Assembly (NCBI GenBank): GCA_009599575.1
Contig: VWND01000015.1
Span: 744,001 to 808,000 of the forward strand
Length of the DNA stretch: 64,000 bases
Source of the DNA: Blumeriella jaapii
Lineage: Eukaryota > Ascomycota > Leotiomycetes > Helotiales > Drepanopezizaceae
Direction of reading: 5' to 3'
Position numbers and translations under genes: made by a program. The notes under the pieces are model-generated. The model did not search any database. It had not been told where the DNA came from and was given only the letters and a program-made list of their open reading frames with translations. Positions 32,738 through 45,051 of this stretch are shown piece after piece (positions within the stretch are counted from its first letter, which is position 1; every line of letters begins with the position of its first letter).

Positions 32738-35409
32738 ATGGCTTCCAAGCCTCCGATGTTTAGGGCGAACAGCGAGCTCACCACGCTTGCCAACCCCGAA
32801 AAGGACATACCCATTGGAGAACGGGATATCCGAGTTGAGGATTACCTCAATGACAAGATCCAAAGCTCGGCGGACATGAGGGGGCTCGCTCAGATGGTCC
32901 GGAATGTCACGATACAGAGGCAGCAGCTCGATGAGCAGGTTCGTCCCTCTGTGGAGCCTTGCCAATCATGCCGGCCTCAACTGACGTCAAATAGCTCAAG
33001 AAGGCTCAGGCAGAGCTTAGCATGGCCAGAAAGGCAACCGAGAATCGCACGACGCTCATGCTTGAGCAAACGAAAGAGTTCGAAAGACAGCATGCTAACG
33101 TCCTGGCTCGCCTGAAGATTGTAACGTCCTCGGACACACCAAAAGCAGCAGCAAGGCTCTTGAGGACACCCATGGAGGGTTTGCGGAAGACAGAGCTGAC
33201 GCACCTCTATCTGAAGATGATTCGAGACGTCAAAGACTTGAACGACAAAGCAAAGAGCTATCTACCAGGAGACCCGAAGGCGGCCATCAAGCCATACATG
33301 TTGTTGAAAGACATGGCCGTGAGGCTGGTCGAGCTTCAGGATTCAACGGAAGGTGCTGCTGTCCATCTGGTCCAGTATGTTCAACAGACGACGGAGCATC
33401 TCTGGGTTGAGATGAAAGCAATCATGATGAAGGAGTTTGAAGCAGTTCTGAAGGATTCCAAGTGGCCAGATCCTACCAGCGAACCTACACCGGAATGGAA
33501 TGTCTGCATAGAGAAGCTTCTCGAGTTCCAGATGCCAGAAATCACCTCTGCAAGGGAACCTCTCATACTATTGCCAATGAGTGCGCTGGCAGAGCCTTTC
33601 CTGCAGCAATTCAGGTATCATTTCTACGGCGAAAAGCTAACAAATCATCCGAATCAGGTCTGTTCTTTTCCGGCTCATGGGACAGTTGAACTGTAACTGA
33701 CGAGTCACAGCTTGGAGACTACTACTTCCCGTGGTTCATAGGGACTGTGTCCAAATGGCAAACCTTCCTCCAAGAAAACATAGGCCCTTCACTTGCTGCC
33801 CATTTTCGCGGCAACATCTACTCGGGTAATCATTTGTATGTCGACCCGGTGGCCGCTTTCGTGACTGCTCTACTTCCGGTCTTGAGAGAGAAAGTCAACC
33901 GTCAAGTCACACAGATCGCCGACAACCCCCCCTTGTTCAGTAGATTCATGGTTCAATTGATGAACTTTGACGAGACAGTGAGAAGCAAATTCAACTACGA
34001 CGGAGGAACTCCAGAACGAGGCTGGAAAGGTCTGACCTGGGATGTGCTCGACTCGTGGTTTGAGTCGTGGTATGGAGTCGAGAAGAAGTTCGCTATCGAC
34101 AGATATTGGGACATCATGCATACGCCGAATAGCTCGGCCATTGACTACGACAGCTCTGGCCCTGGCAAGACGAAGCCAACCTTTGGAGCAGCAAAGATCT
34201 TGGATCTCATTCAAAATGTCTCCGGCCAATACCACCACGTGCGGAAATTTTCACAGAAAATGAAATTCCTCATCGGCATTCAACTAGAAATCCTTGATCT
34301 GTACTGGGGTGCTCTCAAAGACTCTCTTAACTTGTACAGCACTATGACCTCCACAGTGGGCCGCGCAATACATGGATCCACCAAGCAACAGCAAGCGGCT
34401 CTTCAAGGTGTCGGCAAATTTGAGACGCTGTGCAAGGTATTTGGTAACGCGGAGCATCTGATTTCGGCAATGAAACAATGGAGCAACCAGGACGTGAGTA
34501 CTTGAGCTGATAGTACCGAAACTGGCCCCTGACTGAACTGACGGAACTAGTTCTTCATTTGCTTGTGGGAGGACTTGCAGAATCGGGCAAAGGATACCAA
34601 TGCTAATGCAGTGCTTGCCGGAGAGATGTCATACACCGTAGTCAAAGAGAGCACATCAGATGCCGTAGGCTCCGAGATCGAAGGCTCGGTCTTCGACAAG
34701 ACCATACAGAACTACGAGCAGCTCCGAAAGTCTGCCGAGTCAAACATTGCCCAAGCGCTCAAATATGGATTTGGGGCATCCTTCAAGCTGTACATCTCCA
34801 GACCTCAGTGGTCATCGGTTGACGACACTTCAGGTCGGTCAATAATGCTTGCTTCACCAAAGAGTGTACTAACTATGCTTAGAAACATGGCTCACCACCA
34901 GAACAGCAGAACTCGATGCGCCGCTTCAGGTGGGTTGCATCTCCGGGATCTCTGATTTAGCTTCTAACCGTGGCCAGGAATTGAGGGACAATCTAACATT
35001 CCTGCGCAAATCTCTCGCAGATGCTCCGTTCCGCCGCATCTGGCGCGAAGCTCTGTCTAGTCTTGCAGACCTCATCTTCGACCAGGTTCTCCTCAAACAA
35101 GAATTCACTACTGTCGGAGCCGCACAACTACGCTGCGATTTCGAAGCTATCCAATCCACCATCGAACGATGCATCACATACAGCGAGGATTCATCTTTCG
35201 GCATGCCGAAGCTTAGGGAGGCGATTCACTTGTTGAACATCCCGATCGAGGCTGGTAATGGAGTGCCGGGTCTCAAAGAGATTAGCGAGGAGATCTTTGC
35301 GGGTGCTGAGAGGACCGAAAAGGTGCTTGGGGAACTGGGCATGGGACATCTTACTAATGGGGAGGCGAGGGCGGTCTTGGCGAGGAGACTTGAGGCCAGT
35401 ACCGAGTGA
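32738..35409 (+). CDS. RINT-1/Tip20 family tethering protein (Dsl1 complex)
   Basis: Predicted subunit of the ER Dsl1/NRZ complex that tethers Golgi-derived COPI vesicles and engages ER SNAREs. Exons 32738-32938, 32995-33657, 33711-34493, 34551-34833, 34883-34929 and 34978-35409 join in frame to 802 aa, the normal size. The N-terminus (FRANSELTTLANPEKDIPIG, RDIRVEDYLNDKI) and an early coiled coil (about residues 50-110) match ascomycete RINT-1 proteins. The C-terminal TIP20/RINT-1 domain contains FSQKMKFLIGIQLEILDLYW, TSTVGRAIHGS, KFETLCKVFGNAEHLISAMK and VFDKTIQNYEQLRK. No catalytic motif is expected. Vps52 or another multisubunit tether is an alternative I consider unlikely, because the sequence order follows RINT-1. 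Confidence 0.88.
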
Positions 35410-36193
35410 GCAGTGTTAACAAACGGGGGCGTTATTGGTATGGTATAGGTACCGAGGTGCATTGAACATGGCATATGGAAAAGCATGGGCATTGGGGCGG
35501 AGTTGTGAGATATCCACGCTGTACTGTACGCATTAGGGCTCTCACGAAACAACCAGGGGTTGCGTTAGAATGACGTTTGTGAACGTCTGTCAGGAACGCA
35601 TCGATTATGTCGTTATCGATCATTTTTAAGCTGCGAGATGCTGAAGAAGCACGGGAGGCTAGAAATGAGACCTCATACCTGATTACTTGGTGACTTTTAT
35701 TCTACTCTACTGTTTCCACTTGGTCTTCTCGACCAGCATACAGTAGGTTCAGTAGTGTACAGTAGGTGGAGAGGCATCGAAGTTAGAAATGGCATCAATC
35801 GCTCGTTACACTTCATTCCTTGTCGTATTAGGGACATCATAATCACACAAGCCATAAGTTCCAACTCCCGCTGATAACCAGCAATGATTCCAAACCCAGT
35901 ATCGCATCCCGCTCATCCCGTCGGTTACATGGTTTCCTCTCCAACCCCGAGACCGCCAGCATCCCTTTTGATCGAGCCCTTCCTCCTTTCTATCTATGCT
36001 CGATACGAAGGCGGCGGGCTCCGGCTCGCGGACCGCACGCTCTCGCTTGAGAAACGGACGACTGGCGATTCCGACCTCCTCGCCCCTGTCCCCTCTCCGG
36101 CTCTGCATGAGACGTCCCGGTTTGCTCCCCGTGCGCTGGCCACCCCGTCGGTGAGCCACTGGGCTCTCGTGACCGCAGGGGCGGAGCGGGTCG

Positions 36194-36224
<31 letters not shown>

Positions 36225-36763
36225 GTCCAGCCGTGATTTATTTCTGGTGGGTCTTGTTGTGCTTGTGTAGGTGTAGGCCTTGCTGGGAAATGTATGCCCG
36301 GTCAAGGACGGGAAGAGGCGGTTCTGTAGCTCCTCGAGGGCACCGGCTTCTTCTTCGAGGCGCTGCTTCGCTTTTTCCATGGCCATTTAGATGGGCGCGT
36401 TTGTCTGGGTGAACTTCTGCGGTGATTTGCTGGTTGGTTGCTGTTTATCCGTAAGGGAGCTTTTGGAAGGAATCGTAGGTGGTTGGGATGGCTTCGAAGG
36501 AAGCCATTGAAGAGAAAAGGAAGATAGAGAGAAGCTTGTGAGATGATGTAGACGTGAGGTCAGATGTATATATACCTTATGTATTGTACAGTACTGTAAG
36601 AAAAACCCTCACCACAGCACAGGACGCAAACAAAGTTACCCCTTCGCAGCCAAGCGAGAGACCTCTTCACCGCCTACCCCGCGGAACTTCTGCCCAATAT
36701 ATATCTCACCTTGACTCGAACCGTTCCTGTTCTCGCAACTTCAAAAGCCGTTGTTATTTCAAG
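35410..36763. other. Intergenic region with a CGT repeat and possible small gene
   Basis: No confident gene. Contains (CGT)n at about 36199-36225, a CAGTAGGTTCAGTAGTGTACAGTAGG stretch at about 35740-35766, and a minus-strand open frame described separately. Confidence 0.5.
35994..36386 (-). CDS. Possible small protein with short coiled-coil N-terminus (uncertain)
   Basis: A 130-codon open frame. Its first ~30 residues look protein-like (MEKAKQRLEEEAGALEELQN, amphipathic helix). It then becomes basic and repeat-driven through the CGT microsatellite (poly-Arg). The same frame is open upstream of a single TAA directly before the ATG, reading KQQPTSKSPQKFTQTNAPI. Near 36485 another ATG begins MASFEAIPTTYDSFQ in a neighbouring frame. 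Given other indels in this window, the true gene may be longer and broken by errors. I recognise no family. Confidence 0.22.
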
Positions 36764-37862
36764 ATGGCAGATGCAGCTGTGGAGATGGCCTCGGAGGCCG
36801 GAACAATGGTGCGGACCCTGAAGGATCTATTCGCCGGCGCTGTAGGCGGAGTTGCTCAGGTGTTGATAGGTGAGTCTAGTCTCGGGTTCCTGCTCGCCCT
36901 TCTCTCACCTGTGCTTCTACTGTACCGTGAGAGGTCGAGGATTCTGATATCAACATCTCCATTCCTCTGTCTTCGTCGTCCTTCTCTCTGCTATTTCTTC
37001 CACTTTGGCGCTTCCTTTTTCTTTTCGAGCCGTAGTCCTAACACCTCCAGGCCAGCCCTTCGACATAGTGAAGGTCCGTCTCCAAACCACAACCCAATAC
37101 CCCAACGCCCTGGTTGCCGCCAAAACCATCTATGCGCAAGAAGGTGCTCTTGCTTTCTACAAAGGCACTCTGACGCCTCTAATCGGAATTGGCGCGTGCG
37201 TCTCCGTGCAATTTGGCGCCTTCCATGAAGCCCGTCGCCGACTGGAAGCCTACAATGCCTCCAAGTCCCCGCTCAAGCCTGATCTCTCTTACGCGCAGTA
37301 CTACTGTGCTGGAGCCTTCGCTGGGCTCGCGAACTCGGTCATCTCAGGCCCGATCGAGCACGTGAGAATCAGGCTGCAAACCCAACCTCACGGAGCAGCG
37401 AGGCTGTACAATGGGCCCCTGGACTGCGTCCGCAAGCTCTCGGCCCACGAGGGCGTCCTGAAGGGTCTCTATCGTGGAGAGGCGGTCACCATCCTGCGCG
37501 AAGCCCAAGCCTATGGCGTCTGGTTCCTCGCCTTCGAATGGATGATGAACGCCGACGCCGCCCGGAACTCCATCGACCGCAAGTCCATCGCCACCTGGAA
37601 GATCGCCTTCTACGGCGGTCTCGCTGGCGAAGCTCTATGGCTGGGCAGTTACCCGCTGGACGTCATCAAGAGCAAGATGCAGTGTGATGGGTTTGGGAGC
37701 GGGATGAAGTACAATGGGATGCGCGATTGCTTCAGGCAGACGTATCGGGCGGAGGGCGTGAGGGGCTTCTGGAAGGGCATCTTCCCGACGCTGTTGAGGG
37801 CAATGCCCGTTAGTGCTGGCACGTTTGCTGTGGTGGAATTGACGATGAGAGCGATTTCCTAG
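36764..37862 (+). CDS. Mitochondrial carrier, YMC1/YMC2-type
   Basis: SLC25 inner-membrane transporter. Two exons, 36764-36869 and 37051-37862, join in frame to 305 aa. The three modules carry QPFDIVKVRLQT (module 1, created by the splice), GPIEHVRIRLQTQ (module 2) and YPLDVIKSKMQ (module 3). GTLTPLIGIGACVSVQFGAF, GLYRGEAVTILREAQAYGVW and GFWKGIFPTLLRAMPVSAGT follow each. The order and the GPIEH variant resemble yeast Ymc1/Ymc2, linked to oleate and glycine/glutamate metabolism. The exact substrate is not known from sequence. Upstream, GTATATATACC at about 36566 may serve as a TATA element. Confidence 0.9.
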
Positions 37863-38670
37863 CGGGGAAAGAGTCGAGTTTGAAGGGAAACTTTGTCGTT
37901 CGTACGATACATGACAGAAACTAGAATCTTTGAAGTTTCAGTTGCGAATGTGTGCCACCTCCGCACACCGCCGCTCGAGTTGATCACAAGTGCGAAACTT
38001 TGAAGGGTGTCTTTGCGATAAGACTGCAACAACAAGCCGTATTTGCTCTCGACGTGATGGCAGCGACCATTGATTCTAGTCGTAAAAACTCATCATAGCG
38101 ATGTTGAATGTCAGATGAGAATGACGCAAGTGCTGGCTCACAACTCACCCAATGCGATATGATGGACTGATTTCCAGTTGTGGGGAAACCCATTATGGTC
38201 ACGTGGTATCGGGTGATAATGAGATCACGTGATTATAACTACACTAGCTTGCGCGCACCACCACCCCATATCCTGGCACTGCGCATACCTAGTAGAAGGT
38301 ATACACATACAGATCTCAACCCATGGTTTAAGACTAGTCTTTTTCGCTGTGTCACCAACCTGTGATACTAACACCAGTCTTCCCTACTCGAGGGCGGCAA
38401 AAACCGACGATTATATTTAGAAAAGAATCCAGATCCTAAACCGAATACTGGGGACCACCATGCACGAATATCTGACATGGTAATATCAAGTACTCTGCTG
38501 GATCCTGATGCATTGACCCGCAGGATGAGCAGGTCAGCTATCGTGGCGGGAAGAGTACGTACGATCAGGTCTCTCCCAAGATAAAACCTTGGGGACACAA
38601 GTAACCAAAGTAGCAGATTAGCATTTTCCACGCCGTCTTCTTTGTCCCCAGGTATATCTAGCTCCATACC
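37863..38670. other. Intergenic region upstream of the sedolisin
   Basis: No gene recognised. Two E-box palindromes, TCACGTGG at 38199-38206 and TCACGTGA at 38225-38232, lie about 440-470 bp before the next start codon. Confidence 0.55.
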
Positions 38671-40755
38671 ATGTTGATCTCCTCTCTGTTCCTGTCATCA
38701 GCAGCTTTTGCCGCCGTGCTTGGGGATGCTGTTCGGCCTCGAAATTCCTATTCGGTAAAGGAAAAACACACTGTCTCCCGAAGATGGACTGCGGTTGATC
38801 GAGCTCCTAGGAGTCATATGATTCACCTGCAAATCGGACTGAAGCAAAGTAATTTTGAAGAGTTAGAGCGGCATCTAAACGAAGGTGTGCCATGACCTCC
38901 TAGTCATGTTTGGGTGCTTCTTGTTGAACATTTGAATAGTCTCGGACCCAGACCACCCTCGTTACGGCCAACACCTGAGCTACAAAGAAGTAAATGATCT
39001 TATCAAGCCAAAGACCGAAACACTGGATGCGGTTCACCAATGGCTTTCTGATGAAGGAATCGATGTTCTCAGTCGCAGTCCCGCCCAGGACTGGATCAAT
39101 ATCTATGTCGATATTGAAAGCGCCGAGCGGTTGCTGGACACCAGGTACTTGACTTACAAGCACGATGATGGATCTGAGCTCGTGCGAACTTCAGAATGGT
39201 CGCTTCCAAACCATCTCCACGAGATGATCGACACCATTCAGCCCACAACATCGTTCATGCGATCAGAGCCCCAAAAAAGAGACTGGGGTCAGTTCTCCGC
39301 ACCCTGGGTGCCCTATGACTATACCCCTCCAACCTCGGGACCACTCGTGGGAATATGCCATCTCTTCCCCGTTACTATCGAGTGCTTACGAACCCTCTAT
39401 GGAACCATCAACTACACGCCTGCGTCTCCAGGATTCAACCAGATCGCGTTCAACAATTTTGAGAACGAGGTTCCTGTTCGCCCAGACATCGCTCTCTTCC
39501 TCCAGGAATTTCGACCCGAGAGCTACACTAGTGCTTACACTTTCGCTTCAGTGGAAATCGATGGTGGGCCTGCAGCATCGTTCTTCAACCTAGACGACGA
39601 GCAGTTAGCGGCCAACAAAAGGGAGGGCAACCTCGACGCGCAGACTATCTTAGGAATGGTATATCCAACTCCAGTGACCAGCTTCTCGATCGGGGGCAAA
39701 GCAGAGAAACGGTTTGAGGGGGATTTTTCTAACCCTTATATTGTTAATGAACCTTTCATGACATGGGTCAACTATGCGCTTGGTCAAGAGTCTGTGCCGC
39801 AAGTCGTCAGCAGCTCGTATGGGATGTTGGAGGAAGATGTGCCCCTAAAGGTAGCTATTCGGGTCTGTAGAGCCTTCGCGACGCTAGGTGCTCGAGGGGT
39901 GAGTCTGTTGTTCCCCAGTGGCGACGACGGCCTAGGAGACGAGGACGGGACCAACTGCTTCTCCAATGATGGCTTGTACAGAAAGAAGTTCGTGCCGATG
40001 TTCCCTGCTTCATGCCCTTATGTCACCACTGTCGGCGCCACTCAAGAATTCGAGCCTGAGGTTGCAGCGTGGCGACCTAGTGTCCCTGGAAATAAGAAGT
40101 TTAATTTCTACGCAAGCGGATCTGGGTTCTCCAATTACTTCGCGCGGCCTGAATACCAAGACGGCGTTGTTGACGATTACCTCGCAGCCCTGCCATATGG
40201 CATGTATGGTGGTGCCTACAACAAGAGTATGAACGCCCCATCCCTCTTTTCCGAACTTCTGCAATTGACTCACAAACGCTCCAGATGGTCGAGCCTACCC
40301 GGACATCTCGGCCCAAGGCCTCTACTACGCTTTTGTCCTGAACCAGACCTTCACCGCCCTCTCAGGAACCTCAGCATCAACTCCGTTGGCAGCCAGCGTC
40401 CTCTCCCTTGTCAACGACTACCGCATCTCACAGAGCCAGCCGGTCCTGGGTTTTCTTAATCCGTGGTTGTACAAGATAGGGCGCTATGGCTTCAACGACA
40501 TCACCGGTGGTTTAACGGCAAGTTGCGGGGTGGTAGGCTTCCCAGTGACCGAGGGATGGGACCCGGTTACTGGATTCGGCACACCGGTGAGTTTAACTTA
40601 CGAGGCTTCCTTGTCGTGACGCTGACTTTTGTTTCATGCAGAACTTCCCAAAGTTGATTAAAATTTCAGTTAAGACAACAGGTGATGATGATGATGAATT
40701 TGTTTTGTTTAACGTCAGGAGGGGCAAAGCCACCTCAGCCTTCCGAAGGGCATAG
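38671..40755 (+). CDS. Secreted sedolisin (S53) tripeptidyl-peptidase-like protease
   Basis: Acid serine-carboxyl peptidase, normally secreted as a zymogen that self-activates at low pH. Exons 38671-38884, 38940-40226, 40285-40586 and 40642-40755 join in frame to about 638 aa. A signal peptide (MLISSLFLSSAAFAAVLG) is followed by a pro-kumamolisin activation domain (HPRYGQHLSYKEV, typical). The catalytic residues are all present: Glu and Asp in EGNLD (about E300, D304), the oxyanion Asp in SGDDG (about D400) and Ser in SGTSAS (about S530). The calcium-site loop is FNDITGG...GWDPVTGFGTP. The C-terminal tail beyond GFGTPNF is unusually long for the family, with an Asp run (about 40682-40699). 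It sits at the edge of an AT-rich gene-poor island. Tripeptidyl versus endopeptidase activity cannot be decided. Confidence 0.92.
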
Positions 40756-43700
40756 GACGTGCTAAGCTGGGGATTTTTATACACAAAAAGCAGATTCTCG
40801 AGAAAGCAGTTATATTAAAAAAAATGTTTGGCCAATGGGCCCGCTATTTGAGCCTTTCCTTTACAAGCGGGATAGTTTTTATGATATTCGTGAAGTAAAG
40901 CTTTTAATAATTTCAAAAATTATAAAATACATACGTATGAAAAAAAGTAAAAACCACGATTGTTCGAAAGCGCTAAACCGGGTTTTCGATAATCGAGCTG
41001 TCGAGTTTTAATTTCAGCCTTTTCCTTTTAACACAATCCTTCTGGAATTCTCAGTAAATATGCCTTCGTCAGATAAATCATAATAGTATACGTAGTCGTA
41101 AAAATAGCTCGGATCGCCGGTAAGGATAATCTCTTCGAAGTCGCCACGTATCGATTGCTCAATTTTGGCTTTTCAGACTTTTCGAATACAATCATCTTTC
41201 GGCCGCAGGAGAAAGATAATTATAATCGAAAAGCTGAAGGTTCGTACCAGGCACCGCGTACAGGTATTGAGTCTAGCCCGCGAGGTCGTCGTCGACCTCG
41301 CACCCCGAGGGGCGGCTCATGACAACAGGTAACTCATAGAATAGAGGGAAAGGGGCCCCCTTATCAGTGGCCGCCAGTTAACTAGATTGCGAAGACTCTA
41401 TGGTGTGAATGGTGAGCCGGAAGGTTCTTTTTTGTAGCCCGCAATCTTTCCTTTTCCTGTTGTTGCAATGCTATCTAATATTTGCACCATGAAACATGAT
41501 TCGAGAATAAGATTACAAGAAATTAAAAGCCGAAATCACACGGACACTGAGATTGTTTGTGAGCCTCGTAAGTAACTTCGGCGCGAAATCACGTCTGACT
41601 TTCTGCTCTTACTTTCAACGAAGGAGAGCGAAAAAAGGGCACGTATCATCGCGATACGTAAATAGCACGCTGCCAGGTGGTAGAGAACAACACGTGAACA
41701 TTACTCACTAAGTCGATCTGCGTAGAAAATATATCCAGCCGGAGAGATGGATAAGAAAGATCCGTTTTTCACATTCAGAGTAAGCTTTCTTCGCATATTA
41801 GCGACCTTATAGATCGACTGAGTTATTTCCGTGATGATGTTCTGTATCTTGTTTGCGAAGGACGAGTTGGTACTTGTTACTTGTCGTTAGATAAGGTTTG
41901 GGAGAAACTTAAGCTTCGCGAAGCGAGGGAAAGTAAACAACGCCCAGGCTCGGCGAGTCTTATTTTTTCCCCGCAACGCATTCACAGCATGGCCAATCAG
42001 GGTCTCTCATACCACCGTCCTTCCCTCCCAGCTGAACCAGTGGGATTTTAGGTTTCTTTTTTCGATCCATATGGTATGATTAAGGTTTGGTCACGTGACC
42101 ATGTCATATGTAGCACGTAACGCTAGGTACCGAGGCGCAACCTTATACTCTCAATACGTAGCTAATTATTTGCTCCCTAGACACCAGCAATCAAATTCTA
42201 TTGCACGTCTCAAATCCAGTGCGCACAACCCCCCCTTTGGGGAAACCAACAGTAAGAGTACCAGCACGTGCATTTAACCGAAACAATCTATCCTCAACTC
42301 CGGAGAAGCCCGTCATCCCACGAGCGAGTTCGGGAATATGGGCATGGAATAGAGGCCGAAGGATGGTCCGAGACACGGAGGATTCTATGGCTCATGTGTA
42401 CACCAGTCGTACTACCACCATCGTTTTAGTTCTCATATAGTGTATTGACCATCAACTATATTATTCTGGCTCCATCAAGAATGTCATGGACCAAATTTCG
42501 GCTCGTAAAGTTACGTCGAAGTTACAACGGTAGCCATTTTGATGGATTGTAGAGTGTGGTACTGTATTAAACAAGGTAGTGTACTGTAGAAGCCTGAGCT
42601 TCCAAGATCCAGAATAATCTGCTATTAGTCAATTGGGAAATTGGATTCTCGTATTTTTCGAGTTATAGGGCCGAGTGCTAGTAAATTGGTCTACGTAATG
42701 AATTCTACGTTGCGGCCCTTTTCTTCGATTTCCTCTCCAAAGAATAGAAGTCGCCTATCGTTCACGTGTCTACATCATCATTTGGGTCGTTGTCACGTGA
42801 TTAATATGTACCTCCTAAGTACCCACAGTACTGTACATACCTAGTCGTTCCGCAGATGTGCAGATGCGGGGTATGTTTATACAGCTTTGGCTGATGCAGT
42901 AGCTGCGGCTAATGGTTTTCAAAGATTCCGAATCCAAGAATCCACAGCAGAACTCAATACTAAACTTCTTCGACAACATCGAATGGCACACCTCGAAACT
43001 TCCTTCTAACGACGGAACTCTTTCGACCTTGTACGCCAGAAAAAGGAGAGTGGGCTGCTACATACCATTGGGTTATAACAGGTAATAGGATTAAGCTCTC
43101 AAAGGAAGAAGGCCATAGCCAAACAAATTTGTGCTAGCTTTTTAACAATCGATTTCTAGTGCGGACAGCAAGCTCGAAATCCATCAGGAACAAGCCCACT
43201 TTCCAAAGCATAATAGAGTCAGCACAATCAAATGAGATTAGATCCTTTGATAACGACCTGCCAGAATTTCTTTATACCAATATCGTCTTTGAACACAATC
43301 GGTATTACTTCTTATATCAATCTAAGGAGCGCAAACTTGAACTCGATGCTGAAAGCATAAATGCCCTGACTCCTAAAATATCACCCGCGAGCAATCTGGC
43401 CACTTCTTGAAGAGGATCTCACAGTCTGTGCCGAGCTCATCAAGCCTGATATCTATATCAAGCAATCTCGTCTTCATACTCAGATAGCCCGACAGTGGCT
43501 GGTGGCTTATTCAAGAGGCTCGCATGTGCGGGATTCTGTTGAAAACCCCCATCCAAATATCGCTCAAAGGTCCGTAGTCTCTGTTCTTAATGCTGAAAAT
43601 CTAACTTCTCAAAACGTAAAGAGACTTTTCAGAATCTCTACACTTGGAGACTCGAGCGTCCAGTCCTGGGGTAGTAGCCCCATAATGTCAAATACAGGCT

Positions 43701-45051
43701 TTATGATTCCTTCCCACTTGGCATCTTTCTTTTGTTGCAGTCGGGCAGCAGCCTTAGACCGCATTATTAAATGGTCCCCTCTTTATATCCACTATTTGTT
43801 ACACTGTTTTTTCGTTACTCTGCCGGCTGCTTCGAGGAAATATACTTACAATACGTGCCTACTTCGATTCGTAAATCATGATTACCGCGCTAAATAATGA
43901 CAGCACGAATGGTGGTTACTTACGTGCTCAAGAAGGTGTCGTGGCGCTCTTCTCCTTTCGTGAAATCCAATAGCCAGATGCCTTTTCCCGAGTACGTGGA
44001 ACACAAAAGCCCTCTTCGAGACCAAGGTAGAGAGCATTTGGAATGGAAGAGGCGGGCCCAGTGGCTTGCAGCGTGTTCGAGTCAAGGCAAGAGGCTATAC
44101 TTGGGGCTAGACCATTTTCGGAGCGCGTTGCCGATTGAGGAATGCCGGAAGGCACAAAAGAACGCAGGTGATTCGTTTTCACTGCAATTTGACGCGGGAC
44201 ATCAAATTTTCAATTGTAGGCAGATGGCAATGAGATGCCTACCTCTGCTTCCTGTGTTTATTTTGACAATTTTCCGGACCTGCTTTTCACTGTAAGCCTC
44301 TTCTTTCTGGCTCCTTACATTTAGGAAACTGATAAGTACAAAGAATAGATCTACTGAAAACTATATAATTCCACTAGAGCGAACCTGAAAAGTACAGTTT
44401 TCAAAGCTTGATATTAAAAATTTCCCTCGGCTGGGGTGTGTCTTAAGCAGGTTGCATCAATGTGTCACGTCAGTTGTCAAGTCAATAATCCAACGAACAC
44501 GACTTCCAGGTCTGAGCAGGTGATATCGACACTCTTCGCCTGCTGCGCTCTTACTATCATTTCCGAAGTCGATGTTCACATAAAATCTAAGTGCTTACAG
44601 AGCCTACGCGGGAGCTAAGTTCAAGTGTACTTATGTCACAATTTGACAAAAACCCTACGTCGAAGTGTCCATCTACACGACACGACGTCAAGAAACGACA
44701 TGGAAGCTTAATCCAACGGCATCAACGTAGCCTCAGTATAGCTTGTGTATTCAGTAACAGCTTGCACAATTGATAGCCTGATATGGGAGGCATACCTTCC
44801 TTCTTTGAGCGTAGCTTGGCAGGAACACGAAGTGATGTGCAACACTTCGGCAACGTAGTTTGCAGATCCCAAGCGATCACGAGCGCAATTAGTGAGGTGC
44901 TACATGACAAACTTTGACTCGGGAATCGGTCAAGTCTCAGTCCACGAAGAATAAAAGAGCATACAGTTCTGTGCTCTCCGTTGTATTCTCAGTATCATCG
45001 AAGAGTAGAACATTGCAATCCTGTTACCACCGAACTTCCCAGACTCACACA
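40756..45051. other. AT-rich gene-poor island
   Basis: About 4.3 kb with stretches far more AT-rich than the rest (for example 40861-40940). It holds short broken open frames and no intact gene. A 22-bp hairpin (GCGAGGTCG-TCGT-CGACCTCGC) lies at 41280-41301. TCACGTGA occurs at 42091-42098 and 42793-42800. A probable decayed kinase fragment is listed separately. I interpret this as an accessory, possibly RIP-affected block. Confidence 0.6.
43250..43575 (+). pseudogene. Probable relic of a fungal protein-kinase-like gene
   Basis: Two consecutive open segments in different frames resemble the N-terminal half of a kinase-like family common in ascomycetes. The first reads NDLPEFLYTNIVFEHNRYYF. 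After a shift near 43405 the second reads IKPDIYIKQSRL and then NPHPNIAQ, where intact relatives have a (H/N)PHPNI-(A/I)-x-Y-x-G motif. Downstream the expected Y-x-G and the catalytic region are not found. No start codon context or catalytic loop is visible. The match rests on memory of the motif, so identity is tentative. Confidence 0.35.
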
